This document shows positions 24,147 to 34,463 of a stretch of 64,000 bases of DNA, piece after piece. The notes under the pieces were generated by a model that worked only from the letters and a program-made list of their open reading frames with translations, was not told where the DNA came from and did not search any database. This DNA is from LMUY01 sp965199105 (lineage in GTDB: Bacteria; Pseudomonadota; Alphaproteobacteria; Acetobacterales; Acetobacteraceae). The translations under genes and the position numbers were made by a program. Within the stretch, counting starts at the first letter, position 1; each line of letters starts with the position of its first letter. The stretch spans positions 2,356,001 to 2,420,000 of the forward strand of contig CBDAQO010000002.1 of assembly GCA_965199105.1 (NCBI GenBank). Reading direction: 5' to 3'.

Positions 24147-24404
24147 GGGATTAGCCTACAACCGCGCCTTACGGCATTCCAGCTTGCCCCGTTCCGGTCA
24201 TAATTTTGGGGTAGAGCCAACTTTCTGAAATTAGCCCTGCAAGCGATTTGTCCGAAAGTCTTGAATTTCGGGCTGGCTCAGGTCCGCATTTCGCAATCCC
24301 AACATTTGCTTCCCGGGCCGACTCACCGGCGCGCTACGAGCGGGTTGGAGTTGAAAGCGGACCTAATCGGGTTTGCACCCCAGCTTAGTCTGACCGGGGA
24401 TCCA

Positions 24405-24429
24405 CACCCTGACTGTTCCAGTCAGGGTG
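24405..24429 (-). terminator. Terminator hairpin of the polyol operon
   Basis: CACCCTGACTG / CAGTCAGGGTG, an 11-base perfect stem with a three-base loop, overlapping the xylulokinase stop. Placed at the 3' end of the minus-strand operon. Confidence 0.6.
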
Positions 24430-25882
24430 ATCGCGGGTTGAGCACGCCACTGGCGTGCGCGGCGCGGTATTGCGGCAGGCGCTCGGCGTAGGCTGCGGCG
24501 AGGGCGGGGGTGGGTTCGACGGTTTCTTCGCGGGCGGGGGGGGTGCAGACGGTGGTGGCGGGCTCGTTGGTGACGGCCATGCGGGCCAGGCGGGCGGCGC
24601 CCAAGGCGCCGCCGTGTTCGCCGGCGGCTAGGGGGCGCATGGGGATGGCGAGGACGTTGGCCAGGATGGTGATCCAGGCGGGGGAGCGGGAGCCGCCGCC
24701 GATGACGTCGGCGGCAGCGATGTGGGTTCCGGAGGCGGCCAGTGCGTCCAGGCAGTCGCGCAGGGAGAAGGCGACGCCCTCGAGCACGGCCTGGGTGAGG
24801 GTGGCGCGGGTGGTGTCGTGGCCGAGGCCGAGGAAGGCGGCGCGCAAGGTGCCGTCATTGTGGGGGGTGCGTTCGCCGCCGAGGTAGGGCAGGAAGAGCG
24901 CCGGGCTGGGGGCGGTCGGGGTGCCGAGTTCGGCCATCAGGGCGGCCTCGCTGGCGCCGGTGACGCCGGACCACCAGGCGAGCGAGGCGGCGGCGGAGAG
25001 GGTGACGCCCATCTGGTGCCAGGTGTCGGGGATGGCGTGGCAGAAGGCGTGCACGGCGCCTTGCGGGTAGGGGCGGTAGCGTTCGGTGGTGGCGAAGAGC
25101 ACGCCGGAGGTGCCGAGGGAGACGAAGGCGTCGCCGGGTCGGATGGCGGCGAGGCCCATGGCGCCGGCCGCGTTGTCGCCAGCGCCGCCGGCGAGCAGGG
25201 GTGGGTGGGTCATGCCCCAGGCGGCGGCGAGGTCGGGGCGCAGGCGGCCGGCGGGGGCGTTGCCTTCGACCAGGCGGGGCATGGCGGCGCGGGAGAGGCC
25301 GGTGGCGGCCAAGGCGGCGTCCGACCAGTCGCGGCGGCCGACGTCGAGCCAGAGGGTGCCGGAGGCGTCGGACATGTCCTCGATCAGCTCGCCGGTGAGG
25401 CGGTAGCGGATGTAGGCCTTGGGCAGCAGGACGGTGCGGGTGCGGGCGAAGATGTCGGGCTCGTGGCGGCTGACCCAGAGCAGCTTGGGGGCGGTGAAGC
25501 CGGGGACGGCGATGCTGCCGGCGACCTGGCGCAGGGTGGGCATGCGGGCTTCGAGCTCGGTGCATTCGGCGGCGGCGCGCACGTCGTTCCAGAGGATGGC
25601 GGGGCGCAGGACGTGGCCGGCGGCGTCGAGCAGGACGGCGCCGTGTTGCTGGCCGGAGAGGCCGATGCCCTGGGTGGCGGCGAGTTCGGCGGGGTGGGTT
25701 TGGCGCAGGGCGGCGATGGTTTGTTGGAGCGCGTCCCACCAGGCGGCGGGGTCCTGCTCGCTGTGGCCGGGGGCGGGGCGGCTGACGGTGAGGGGGGCGG
25801 TGGCGGTGGCGATGATGCGCTCGTAGCCGTCGACCAGGAGGGCCTTGACGCCGGAGGTGCCGAAATCGAGGCCTAGGAACAT
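24422..25882 (-). CDS. xylB: Xylulokinase (FGGY family)
   Basis: 486 residues from the ATG at 25882 (MFLGLDFGTSGVKALL); the upstream extension is not family-like. FGGY kinase with GLSGQQHGAVLLD, ILWNDVRAAAEC, GGAGDNAAGAMGLA and SLGTSGVLFATT; the C-terminal ATPase lobe contains VIGGGSRSPAW. Phosphorylates D-xylulose to xylulose 5-phosphate, which enters the pentose phosphate pathway. Next to a polyol ABC importer and a mannitol dehydrogenase, it likely handles the ketose formed from a pentitol such as arabitol. Confidence 0.93.
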   Translation of the reverse strand: MFLGLDFGTSGVKALLVDGYERIIATATAPLTVSRPAPGHSEQDPAAWWDALQQTIAALRQTHPAELAATQGIGLSGQQHGAVLLDAAGHVLRPAILWNDVRAAAECTELEARMPTLRQVAGSIAVPGFTAPKLLWVSRHEPDIFARTRTVLLPKAYIRYRLTGELIEDMSDASGTLWLDVGRRDWSDAALAATGLSRAAMPRLVEGNAPAGRLRPDLAAAWGMTHPPLLAGGAGDNAAGAMGLAAIRPGDAFVSLGTSGVLFATTERYRPYPQGAVHAFCHAIPDTWHQMGVTLSAAASLAWWSGVTGASEAALMAELGTPTAPSPALFLPYLGGERTPHNDGTLRAAFLGLGHDTTRATLTQAVLEGVAFSLRDCLDALAASGTHIAAADVIGGGSRSPAWITILANVLAIPMRPLAAGEHGGALGAARLARMAVTNEPATTVCTPPAREETVEPTPALAAAYAERLPQYRAAHASGVLNPRSP

Positions 25883-26016
25883 GGGGGCGCTTTGGGGGGG
25901 GCTTTGGGGATAAGGAGGTTGCTCGGCTGTGTTGGCGAGGCAGGGCAACCCTCACGCATCTTCGTCGGAGCGGCGGCCCGCCCCTCATGCACTTTGTTGA
26001 AAGCAGCGGCGCGCCC

Positions 26017-26047
26017 CTCACCCAACCTTCTCCCGGGGGAAGAGGGC
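26017..26047. repeat. CTCACCC...palindromic repeat, copy 3
   Basis: CTCACCCAACCTTCTCCC followed by GGGGGAAGAGGG; imperfect stem, same leader as the copies at 18550 and 19767. Lies in the 193-base gap between the ABC ATPase and xylulokinase genes. Confidence 0.7.
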
Positions 26048-26075
26048 TTGTTGGCGTGGCTGTGGAGGGGGTGGG

Positions 26076-27170
26076 TCATGCGGCGAGGGCTCGGGGGCGG
26101 GGGAGGGCGAGGCCGTTGCTGGTGAAGATGTGGCAGGCGGGGGCGTCGATGGCGAAGCGGACCTGGCTGTGGGAGGTGGTGGGGTCGTTGCCGTCGGTTT
26201 GGACGGTGAGCGGCTCGCCGGCCTCGCCGGAGACGTGCAGCAAAGTGAGGCCGCCGAGGCGTTCGACCAGGCGGACTTCGCCGGCCAGGGTGCCGGCCGG
26301 GTCGTGGTGGAGCGCTTCGGGGCGGATGCCGAGGGTGACGGGGTCGCCGGGCTGGGCGGCGCCGGCGACGGGGACGGCGACGCTGCAGCCGGACTTGGTG
26401 GTGACGACGACGCCGGTGGCATCGGAGTGAGTGACGGTGGCCGGCAGCAGGTTCATGCGCGGGGAGCCGATGAAGCCGGCGACGAAGAGGTTGGCGGGAT
26501 GGTGGTAGAGCTCGAGCGGGGAGCCGGTCTGCTCGACGCGGCCGGCCTGCAGCACGACGATCTTATCGGCCATGGTCATCGCCTCAACCTGGTCGTGGGT
26601 GACGTAGACCATGGTGGCCTGCAGGTCCTGGTGCAGGCGTAGCAGCTCGATGCGGGTTTGGCCGCGCAAGGCGGCGTCCAGGTTGGAGAGCGGCTCGTCG
26701 AACAGGAACACGCGGGGTTGGCGGACGATGGCGCGGCCGATGGCGACGCGTTGGCGCTGGCCGCCGGAGAGGTCCTTGGGGCGGCGGTCGAGGTAGGGTT
26801 CGAGCTGCAGGATGCGCGCCGCCTCGCCGACCTTGCGGTTGCGCTCGGCCTTGGGCACGCCGGCCAGGCGCAGCGCGAAGCCCATGTTGTCGCGCACGGT
26901 CATGTGTGGGTAGAGCGCGTAGGACTGGAACACCATGGCGAGGCCGCGGTCCGCCGGGCCGGTTTCGTTGACCCGGCGGCCGTCGATCTGCAGCTCGCCG
27001 GCGGTGATCGGCTCGAGGCCGGCGATCATGCGCAGCAGGGTGGATTTGCCGCAGCCGGAGGGGCCGACGAAGACGACGAACTCGCGGTCGGCGATGTCGA
27101 GGTCGACGCCCTTGATCACCTCGGTGTCGCCGTAGGATTTGCGCAGGTTGCGCAGGGTGAGTGTCGCCAC
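26076..27170 (-). CDS. Sugar-alcohol ABC transporter ATP-binding protein (SmoK/UgpC type)
   Basis: 364 residues. Walker A GPSGCGKST, Q-loop MVFQSYALYPHMTV, signature LSGGQRQR, Walker B VFLFDEPLSNLD, H-loop VYVTHDQVEAM. The C-terminal TOBE/MalK-like regulatory domain begins near residue 235 (FIGSPRMNLLPA). Energises import by the two permeases downstream in coordinate order; belongs to the MalK-like CUT1 group. The permease gene 27180-27995 is transcribed just before it with a nine-base gap. Confidence 0.94.
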   Translation of the reverse strand: MATLTLRNLRKSYGDTEVIKGVDLDIADREFVVFVGPSGCGKSTLLRMIAGLEPITAGELQIDGRRVNETGPADRGLAMVFQSYALYPHMTVRDNMGFALRLAGVPKAERNRKVGEAARILQLEPYLDRRPKDLSGGQRQRVAIGRAIVRQPRVFLFDEPLSNLDAALRGQTRIELLRLHQDLQATMVYVTHDQVEAMTMADKIVVLQAGRVEQTGSPLELYHHPANLFVAGFIGSPRMNLLPATVTHSDATGVVVTTKSGCSVAVPVAGAAQPGDPVTLGIRPEALHHDPAGTLAGEVRLVERLGGLTLLHVSGEAGEPLTVQTDGNDPTTSHSQVRFAIDAPACHIFTSNGLALPRPRALAA

Positions 27171-27179
27171 AGGGTGCTC

Positions 27180-27995
27180 CTACTTGACGGCGCCGAAGGT
27201 GAGGCCGCGGACCAGTTGGCGCTGGCTGAACCAGCCGAACACCAGGATGGGCGCCACGGCCATGGTGGAGGCGGCGGAGAGCTTGGCGAAGAACAGGCCC
27301 TCCGGCGAGGAAAACGAGGCGATGAAGGCGGTGAGCGGGGCGGCTTGCGACGAGGTGAGATTGAGGCTCCAGAACGCCTCGTTCCAGCACAGGATGATGG
27401 AGAGCAGGGCGGTGGAGGCGACGCCGGGCAGGGTGAGCGGGAGCAGCAGGTGCCACACTTCGCCGGCGGTGCGGGCGCCGTCCATGCGGCCGGCCTCGAG
27501 GATTTCGACCGGGACTTCCTTGTAGAAGGTGAACAGCATCCAGACCACGATGGGCAGGTTGGACAGCGTGTTCATCAGGATCAGGCCGGTACGGGTGTCG
27601 AGCAGGCCGGCGTTGCGGAACAGCAGGTAGATGGGGACGAGCACGCCGACCGGGGGGAGCATCTTGGTGGAGAGCATCCACAGCAGCGTGCCGCGGGTGC
27701 GGCGGGTGGGGTGGAAGGCCATGGCGTAGGCGGCGGGGATGGCGAGCAGCAAAGCGAGGAGGGTGGCGCCGAGCGCGATGGCTACGCTGTTCCAGGCGAA
27801 GGAGAAGTAGTTTTCCTGGGCGAGCACGTCGCGGAAGGAGGCCAGGGTGGGCGTGAAGGAGAGGCTGACGGCGACCGCCTCGCGCTCGGTCTTGAGGCTG
27901 GTGAGGCCCATCCAGAGGATGGGGAAGAACAGCAGCAGGGCCATGCCCCAGCCGACGAGGGTGGTGGCGATGCGGCGGGCGAGGCTGGCCTGCAC
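27180..27995 (-). CDS. Sugar-alcohol ABC transporter permease (SmoG type)
   Basis: 271 residues, six transmembrane helices. The EAA loop that contacts the ATPase reads EILEAGRMDGARTAGEVWHL. N-terminal TM1 (TTLVGWGMALLLFFPILWMG) and WMLFTFYKEVPV match CUT1 second permeases. Start at 27995 is three bases from the other permease's stop. Works with the partner permease in the inner membrane. Confidence 0.93.
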   Translation of the reverse strand: MQASLARRIATTLVGWGMALLLFFPILWMGLTSLKTEREAVAVSLSFTPTLASFRDVLAQENYFSFAWNSVAIALGATLLALLLAIPAAYAMAFHPTRRTRGTLLWMLSTKMLPPVGVLVPIYLLFRNAGLLDTRTGLILMNTLSNLPIVVWMLFTFYKEVPVEILEAGRMDGARTAGEVWHLLLPLTLPGVASTALLSIILCWNEAFWSLNLTSSQAAPLTAFIASFSSPEGLFFAKLSAASTMAVAPILVFGWFSQRQLVRGLTFGAVK

Positions 27996-27998
27996 GCG

Positions 27999-28847
27999 CT
28001 AGATCTCCAACCGCCGGCCGATGCTGCGGACCAGGAAGAAGGCGACGACGTTGGCCAAGATGATGGCCACCACGCCGCCGGCCGAGGCGCCGCCGACGTC
28101 GAATTGGAGCAGGGCGCGGACGTAGATCAGGAAGGCGAGGTTGGTGGTGGCGTTGCCGGGTCCGCCGGAGGTGGTGACGTAGATTTCGGCGAACACGGTG
28201 AGCAGGAAGATGGTTTCGATCATCACCACGACGCTGATGGCGCGCTGCAGGTGCGGCAGGGTGATGTGGAAGAATTGCGCTACCGGGCCGGCGCCGTCCA
28301 TGCGGGCGGCCTCGCGCTGCTCGTGGTCGAGCGATTGCACGGCGGTGAGCAGGATGAGCAGGGCGAACGGCACCCACTCCCAGGACACGATGGCGATGAC
28401 CGAGGCGAGCGGGAATTGGGCGAACCAGTCGACCGGCTCGAACCCGAAGGCGCGGGCGATGGCGCCGAGCACGCCGTAGATCGGGTGCATCAGCAGGTTC
28501 TTCCAGATCAATGCGCTGACGGTGGGCATGACGAAGAAGGGCGAGATGGCGAGCACGCGGGCGATGTTGCGGCCGGGGAAGGCTTCGTCGAACAGGACGG
28601 CGAGCAGCACGCCGCCGCAGACGGTGATGACGAGCACGGAGCCGACCAGCACCAGGGTGTTGCGCAGGGAGACCCAGAAGTCGGGGTCGGTCACCAGGTC
28701 CTGGTAGTTGGCGATGCCGGCCAGGCCGCTGACGGTGGGGTCGAGCAGGTTGTAGCGCTGGATGGAGAACCAGAGCGTCATTGCGAGCGGGACGATCATC
28801 CACACCAGCAGCACCGCGACCGAGGGGGCGACCAGGGCGGTGCCCAC
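27999..28847 (-). CDS. Sugar-alcohol ABC transporter permease (SmoF type)
   Basis: 282 residues from a GTG at 28847. Six transmembrane helices; EAA loop EQREAARMDGAGPVAQFFHI. Homologues usually have 20-30 more N-terminal residues; the frame is open further upstream (TTLPGGTRSAAGPPRS) but without an ATG, so the true start may be an unusual codon upstream. Forms the membrane channel with the neighbouring permease. Confidence 0.9.
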   Translation of the reverse strand: MGTALVAPSVAVLLVWMIVPLAMTLWFSIQRYNLLDPTVSGLAGIANYQDLVTDPDFWVSLRNTLVLVGSVLVITVCGGVLLAVLFDEAFPGRNIARVLAISPFFVMPTVSALIWKNLLMHPIYGVLGAIARAFGFEPVDWFAQFPLASVIAIVSWEWVPFALLILLTAVQSLDHEQREAARMDGAGPVAQFFHITLPHLQRAISVVVMIETIFLLTVFAEIYVTTSGGPGNATTNLAFLIYVRALLQFDVGGASAGGVVAIILANVVAFFLVRSIGRRLEI

Positions 28848-28912
28848 GCTACGCGGCGGCCCGGCGGCGGAGCGGGTGCCGCCGGGCAGGGTGGTGGCGG
28901 TGGTGGCGCTGG

Positions 28913-30247
<1,335 letters not shown>

Positions 30248-30332
30248 TGGATGGTCCTCCCAGGGGGCGGTTGTTTGGCCGCGTTGGCGGCGAGTGGTTA
30301 CGAAGGTGTCACCGTGTTGGCCGAGCGTCAAC

Positions 30333-30376
30333 CAGGTGTCAGAACGCCAAGGTTGCAGGTGTCAGAACGCCAAGGT
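30333..30376. repeat. 21-base tandem direct duplication at the 3' end of mannitol dehydrogenase
   Basis: CAGGTGTCAGAACGCCAAGGT occurs at 30333-30353 and again at 30356-30376, separated by TG. The second copy (upstream in the gene's orientation) encodes the last residues and stop of the dehydrogenase; the first lies just past the stop. Confidence 0.9.
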
Positions 30377-31843
30377 GGAGGCGGCTTGGGCCAGGGTGGC
30401 GCGGCTGCCTTGGCGGTAGAGCGCGGCGAGCCAGGTGCCGACCGGGGCGGTGAGCCTTGGGTCGGCGCCCATGGTGCCGAACAGCTCGGGGATGGCGAGC
30501 AGGGGCGCCGGGTCGGGGCCGCCGGCGATGGCGCGCTCCCGCAGCAGGGCGGCGAGGGGGTGGCGGACGTCGATCGGGTTGCCCTGCTCGTCCTCGCCGC
30601 GGACCCGGCGCAGCCAGGCGGCGAGGCCGAGCGCCAGCAGGTCCAGGCTGTGGCCGGCGGCGAGGCGGTCGCGGATCGGGTCGACCAGCACGTTGAGCGG
30701 GGCGTCGGTGTTGACGCGCTCGACGGTGTCCTTGATGGCGGGGTTGGCGAAGCGCTCGATCAGCGTGGCCTTGTAGGCGGCCAGGTCGATGCCGGGGATG
30801 GCGGGCAGGGTGGGGCCGGTCTCGCGGTCCATCAGGGCGGCCATGTAGCGGGCGAGCAGGGGGTCGGCCATCGCTTCGTCCACGGTGACGTAGCCGGCCA
30901 GGCGGCCCAGGCCGGAGACGGCGAGGTGGCTGGTGTTGAGCAGGCGCAGCTTCATGAACTCGTAGGGTGCGACGTCGGCCACGAACTGGGCGCCGACGGC
31001 TTCAAGCGTGGGGCGGCCGGTGGGGAAGCGGTCCTCGATCACCCATTGGGTGAAGCTTTCGCTGAACACCGGCCAGCGGTCGGCGATGCCGTGGCGGCGC
31101 GCCAGTTCGGCCACGTCCGCCTCGGCGGTGACGGGGGTGATGCGGTCCACCATGGTGCTGGGGAAGCTGATTTCGGTGGCGATCCAGCGTGCCAACGCCG
31201 GGTCCTGGCGTTCGGCCAGGGCGAGCACGGCGTCCCGCAGGACGGTGCCGTTGTGCTGGATGTTGTCGCAGGAGAGGGCGGTGAACGGGGCCATGCCGAC
31301 GTCACGGCGGCGGCGGGCGGCGGCCACGATGATGCCGATGGCGCTGCGCGGGCGGGTGGGGGCGGCGAGGTCGGCCTGGATCAGCGGGTGGCCAGGGTCG
31401 AGCTGCTTGGTGGCGCGGTTGAGGCAGTAGCCGTGCTCGGTGACGGTGAGGCTCACGATGCGGATGGCGGGCTGGCTGATGGCGTCGAGCAGCGCGGTGC
31501 TGTCCTCGCCGGCGAACACCACGGCGGCGAGCGAGCCGATGACGGTGACGGTCTCGTCTGTGCCGCTGCGCTCGACCAGGGTGTAGAGGTTGTCCTGCGG
31601 CTGCAGGCTGTCGGCCATGCGGCGGTCTTGCGGCATGAGCCCGGCGCCGACGATGCCCCATTGGCGCGCCGCCGGGTCGCGCTCCATCAGGGTGTGGAGG
31701 TAGCGGGCCATGTGGGCGCGGTGGAAGTTGCCGAGGCCGAGATGGACGATGCCGGGGGTGATGGCGGCCGGGTCGAAGGCGGGGGTGTGGATGGGGGGCG
31801 CCAGGGTGGGGAGTGCTGCGCGGGTGAGCGGGGTGGCGGTCAT
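30362..31843 (-). CDS. mtlK: Mannitol 2-dehydrogenase (long-chain polyol dehydrogenase)
   Basis: 493 residues from the ATG at 31843. NAD-binding start GIVHLGLGNFHRAHMARYL; family signature KLRLLNTSH (K-x4-N-x2-H), RIVSLTVTEHGYCLN and SCDNIQHNG. Oxidises D-mannitol to D-fructose (or D-arabitol to D-xylulose) with NAD+. Operon with the polyol importer and xylulokinase: uptake, oxidation, phosphorylation. The open frame extends slightly upstream of the chosen ATG without similarity. Confidence 0.93.
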   Translation of the reverse strand: MTATPLTRAALPTLAPPIHTPAFDPAAITPGIVHLGLGNFHRAHMARYLHTLMERDPAARQWGIVGAGLMPQDRRMADSLQPQDNLYTLVERSGTDETVTVIGSLAAVVFAGEDSTALLDAISQPAIRIVSLTVTEHGYCLNRATKQLDPGHPLIQADLAAPTRPRSAIGIIVAAARRRRDVGMAPFTALSCDNIQHNGTVLRDAVLALAERQDPALARWIATEISFPSTMVDRITPVTAEADVAELARRHGIADRWPVFSESFTQWVIEDRFPTGRPTLEAVGAQFVADVAPYEFMKLRLLNTSHLAVSGLGRLAGYVTVDEAMADPLLARYMAALMDRETGPTLPAIPGIDLAAYKATLIERFANPAIKDTVERVNTDAPLNVLVDPIRDRLAAGHSLDLLALGLAAWLRRVRGEDEQGNPIDVRHPLAALLRERAIAGGPDPAPLLAIPELFGTMGADPRLTAPVGTWLAALYRQGSRATLAQAASTLAF

Positions 31844-31897
31844 GGCGGGGCTCCCGGTGCGGTTTGCCGGGGTGCTTAGCACACTGGCGGGCGGTGG

Positions 31898-32557
31898 CTA
31901 TTTGGCGAGGCGCTGCAGGGCTTGGCGGACCTCGGCGACCGGCAGCACGTCGGCGTATTTCAGGGCCATGTCGTAGAGGCTGGCGAAATGCGGGCTCTCG
32001 TGGCGGTCGCTCACGCATTCCTCGGGCACGATGGTGCGGTAGCCGTGCGACAGGCTGTCGACCACGGTGGCGCGCACGCAGCCGGAGGTGGAGCCGCCGG
32101 TGACGATGAGGGTGTCGACGCGGTGCCACACGAGCAGCGAGGCGAGGTTGGTCTCGTGGAAGGCGGAGGCCATGCGCTTGTGCAGGACGATGTCGCGGCT
32201 GCGGTCGATCTCGAGGCGGTCGTCGAACTCGGCGCGGCGGGAGCCGTGCTTGATGTTCTGTAACGAGTCGGGCGTGTCGGTGCGGGTGCCCCAGACGCCG
32301 CAATCCTCGCCGGATGGGAGGTAGGCGACGTAGGTCCAGACCACTGGGCCGCCGGCGGCGCGGCAGAGCGCGCTGAGGGTGTTGATGTGGTGCATTTGGT
32401 CGGGGTCGGTTTCGTAGGCGGTGGGGTAGTCGGCGGGGAGGGTGTAGGCCTTTTGCGGGTCGACGTTGATTAGGGCGGGGTTGGTGCCGAAGCCGAAGCG
32501 GGGGCGGCGGGGGAGTTCGCGGTAGAGGGTGCGGGCGGTTTTGGGGGAGAGTTCCAT
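31898..32557 (-). CDS. Isochorismatase-fold cysteine hydrolase, N-carbamoylsarcosine amidase-like
   Basis: 219 residues from the ATG at 32557. Cysteine hydrolase triad: Asp in ALINVDPQKAY, Lys in LHKRMASAFHETNL, Cys in GGSTSGCVRATVVDSL. The GSTSGCVRATxVD and DRxExPH patterns match N-carbamoylsarcosine amidohydrolases rather than nicotinamidases. It cleaves a C-N bond of an amide or carbamoyl compound. Its ATG overlaps by one base the stop of the upstream low-GC fragment (TGATG). It lies 2 kb from rutA, so it could supply the ureidoacrylate amidohydrolase step normally done by RutB; that is inference. Confidence 0.87.
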   Translation of the reverse strand: MELSPKTARTLYRELPRRPRFGFGTNPALINVDPQKAYTLPADYPTAYETDPDQMHHINTLSALCRAAGGPVVWTYVAYLPSGEDCGVWGTRTDTPDSLQNIKHGSRRAEFDDRLEIDRSRDIVLHKRMASAFHETNLASLLVWHRVDTLIVTGGSTSGCVRATVVDSLSHGYRTIVPEECVSDRHESPHFASLYDMALKYADVLPVAEVRQALQRLAK

Positions 32558-33039
32558 CAAGGCTGCGGCGGAGAGGGGGGAGTGTGGAGCAGCAATGGCA
32601 ACTGCCGTAACGGCAACTGCCGTGCCGCAAGTCGGTGTTCAATGACGCGTTGCACTGTGTAGTCCGTCTTGAGTCCCTCGGTGGCCCGCAGTTGTTTGAC
32701 GCGAACATCGCACATCAGAATATCGCCCTTAGTGAAGGAGACTTGGTTGGTGTCGACCAGGTCCAGGAACTCCCTATCTTCAATCAAAGCATTGATTTGA
32801 GTATTACCATCGTATAGCCGCCACTTATTGTCTTCCTTAGAAGCTAAAGATATGATCGAGAAGGCTGCCCGGCGAATTTCATCAACAAGGACTTCGTCCT
32901 CAATGGATGGCTTTGAAAAGAACACAGACTCAGCCTTGCTGAATTCATCCGTGACCATGCCATTTTTTACCACTCTAAAACTCTCGACACCATCCCTTTT
33001 GAGTGGCTCCTCAACCACCTTTTGTAATGCTGTGTGCTG
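32557..33039 (-). pseudogene. C-terminal half of a split low-GC gene
   Basis: About 160 codons open from just after a TAA at 33040-33042; no good start with a ribosome site, and the opening (ALQKVVEEPLKRDGVESFRV) reads like the middle of a protein. The body (EDNKWRLYDGNTQINALIED, FTKGDILMCDVRVKQLRATE, LKTDYTVQRVIEHR) matches, from memory, the C-terminus of the same uncharacterised family whose N-terminus is at 33885-34385. GC is near 48%. The tail after RLAARQ is Pro/Leu-rich and probably not original. Confidence 0.7.
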
Positions 33040-33121
33040 TTAGGATCCGTGAAATCTCCTTTAGAAGCAGACATGGCCCAAGTTGTTTATACCGACCGAT
33101 CGTCCTGATCTGACTTAGTGA

Positions 33122-33694
33122 TCAGACATGATTATTTGGGATGTGAACAAGATAATAACATTTCTCCGGGTTTATCTTAAAAAAACTAAAACCATTGCGC
33201 CACATTTGTGCACCTCGTATTAGAGCTTCACTCGCTTGTTTGGATACGTCTCCATCTAAGATACTTTTCAGCGCTGCGGCTGATTTTCGTCCCGATTTAA
33301 TCTGGACCACCAAGTCAACAAAACCGTGCAGACCCTCATCATCGACTTGACAAATTCTTAACGTCGCGTCATCTACAGTTATACTACGCATGTCACAATC
33401 CCCATCGTATCCCTGTGCAAGTATCTCCGGATAGCCATGAAAAAGATTGCCCGCAAGCTGATCAATACCACTAACAACGAGACCAACAGCCAGGATACTT
33501 GCAATCAGCGATTTTGTGTTAACAAGCCCAAGAAACCATAAGAGGAGATGGGTCGGAACCAAAACAATGCAAACCAAATTCGCCCAGTGAGCCGTGTGAC
33601 TTCCTTCAGAAAATAGGAAAGTCAGAAGCACTACAGCGACCGGAACAGCAAGTGGTAAAATCCTAGAAATAGGCATTGGCATAAGCCTTCTCAT
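33122..33694 (-). CDS. Low-GC membrane protein, function unknown
   Basis: 190 residues. Three or so N-terminal transmembrane segments (ILPLAVPVAVVLLTFLF, LVCIVLVPTHLLLWFLGLV, SLIASILAVGLVVSGI), then a soluble part (DCDMRSITVDDATLRICQVD, FSFFKINPEKCYYLVHI). No recognised domain. It lies within the DNA separating the two halves of the split gene and would be its cargo. GC around 46%, clearly foreign relative to neighbours. Confidence 0.65.
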   Translation of the reverse strand: MRRLMPMPISRILPLAVPVAVVLLTFLFSEGSHTAHWANLVCIVLVPTHLLLWFLGLVNTKSLIASILAVGLVVSGIDQLAGNLFHGYPEILAQGYDGDCDMRSITVDDATLRICQVDDEGLHGFVDLVVQIKSGRKSAAALKSILDGDVSKQASEALIRGAQMWRNGFSFFKINPEKCYYLVHIPNNHV

Positions 33695-33736
33695 TCAGCA
33701 AATCGCCCTGGCCTGCAAATGCTGATCGTGTGTCAA

Positions 33737-33982
33737 TTAGAGCCAACCAGCCATCCCGATTCCGATATCGGCGGAAGGGCTTGTACCAGTAGCCGTAAGT
33801 GCGTTGTTTGCTGCTGAGTCGGAATTTATTTGGACAGGATCAGACTGTGTCTGCTTAGTTTCCACGAGGTCGACATAGCTCTCTTCAAATTGCTGACGAA
33901 ACACAGGGCACAGTCCTTTGTTCATGGCGAGAGCCTTCTGCCACGTCAGTGTGGCTATAGAGAAAACGAATGTTAGCCGCAT
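33737..33982 (-). CDS. Small hypothetical ORF
   Basis: 81 residues (or 62 from the internal ATG of MNKGLCPVFRQQ). Overlaps the end of the N-terminal fragment 33885-34385 in another frame. Ser/Ala/Thr-rich tail, no domain recognised. It sits inside the inserted segment; it may be a real small protein or chance. Confidence 0.3.
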   Translation of the reverse strand: MRLTFVFSIATLTWQKALAMNKGLCPVFRQQFEESYVDLVETKQTQSDPVQINSDSAANNALTATGTSPSADIGIGMAGWL

Positions 33983-34385
33983 CGCGTGTCAGTCCTAAGC
34001 GGTAAAAGAAGATACGTACGGCTACGTCTTGATACAGCCGCATCAAGTCCAGCGACACGACCAGGGTTTCGGTCCCAACAGTGATCTGAACTGCATTTTT
34101 GGCGAGCTTTTCCGCTTTATCTGGCTGGCGCGCTTTCAGTTTCTTAGTAAGCCAGACCAGACCCGTGCCAACGGTTGGAACGCCTAGCACCAGCGTCAGC
34201 AAGTTTGTCGCGCCCGAAGCTTCGGGCGTTGCAAAGAATTGCAGCGTCTGGCGCCAGTTCTGGATCAACTCGAATGAGATCTGAAACGACCCCGGCTCGG
34301 TCGCCCTTACTTGAAGACGGACATCCATCGCACCGTCTCGCAGCGCAAACCCGTCATAAGCGATGGTAAAGGTTTCTCTGCTCAT
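33885..34385 (-). pseudogene. N-terminal half of a split low-GC gene
   Basis: 166 codons. Opens MSRETFTIAYDGFALRDGAM, then LQVRATEPGSFQISFELIQN, GVPTVGTGLVWLTKKLKAR, VSLDLMRLYQDVAVR. Up to that Arg (base 34014) it resembles an uncharacterised family of roughly 280-330 residues; the last ~40 codons look unrelated. A stretch of about 25 residues expected between MDV and RLQV also seems missing. The C-terminal half of the same family lies at 32557-33039. Interpreted as a gene interrupted by insertion. Confidence 0.65.
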
Positions 34386-34463
34386 GCCCTTTATCTAGCA
34401 CCATCGTCAGTCGCTACCAGGATCAACCACACGGTCCGTGTTCGGCGCAACCCTTCAGGCCGC

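Noticed and set aside
31898..32557. Calling this gene rutB
   Set aside because: Motifs fit N-carbamoylsarcosine amidase-like enzymes better, and it is not adjacent to rutA.
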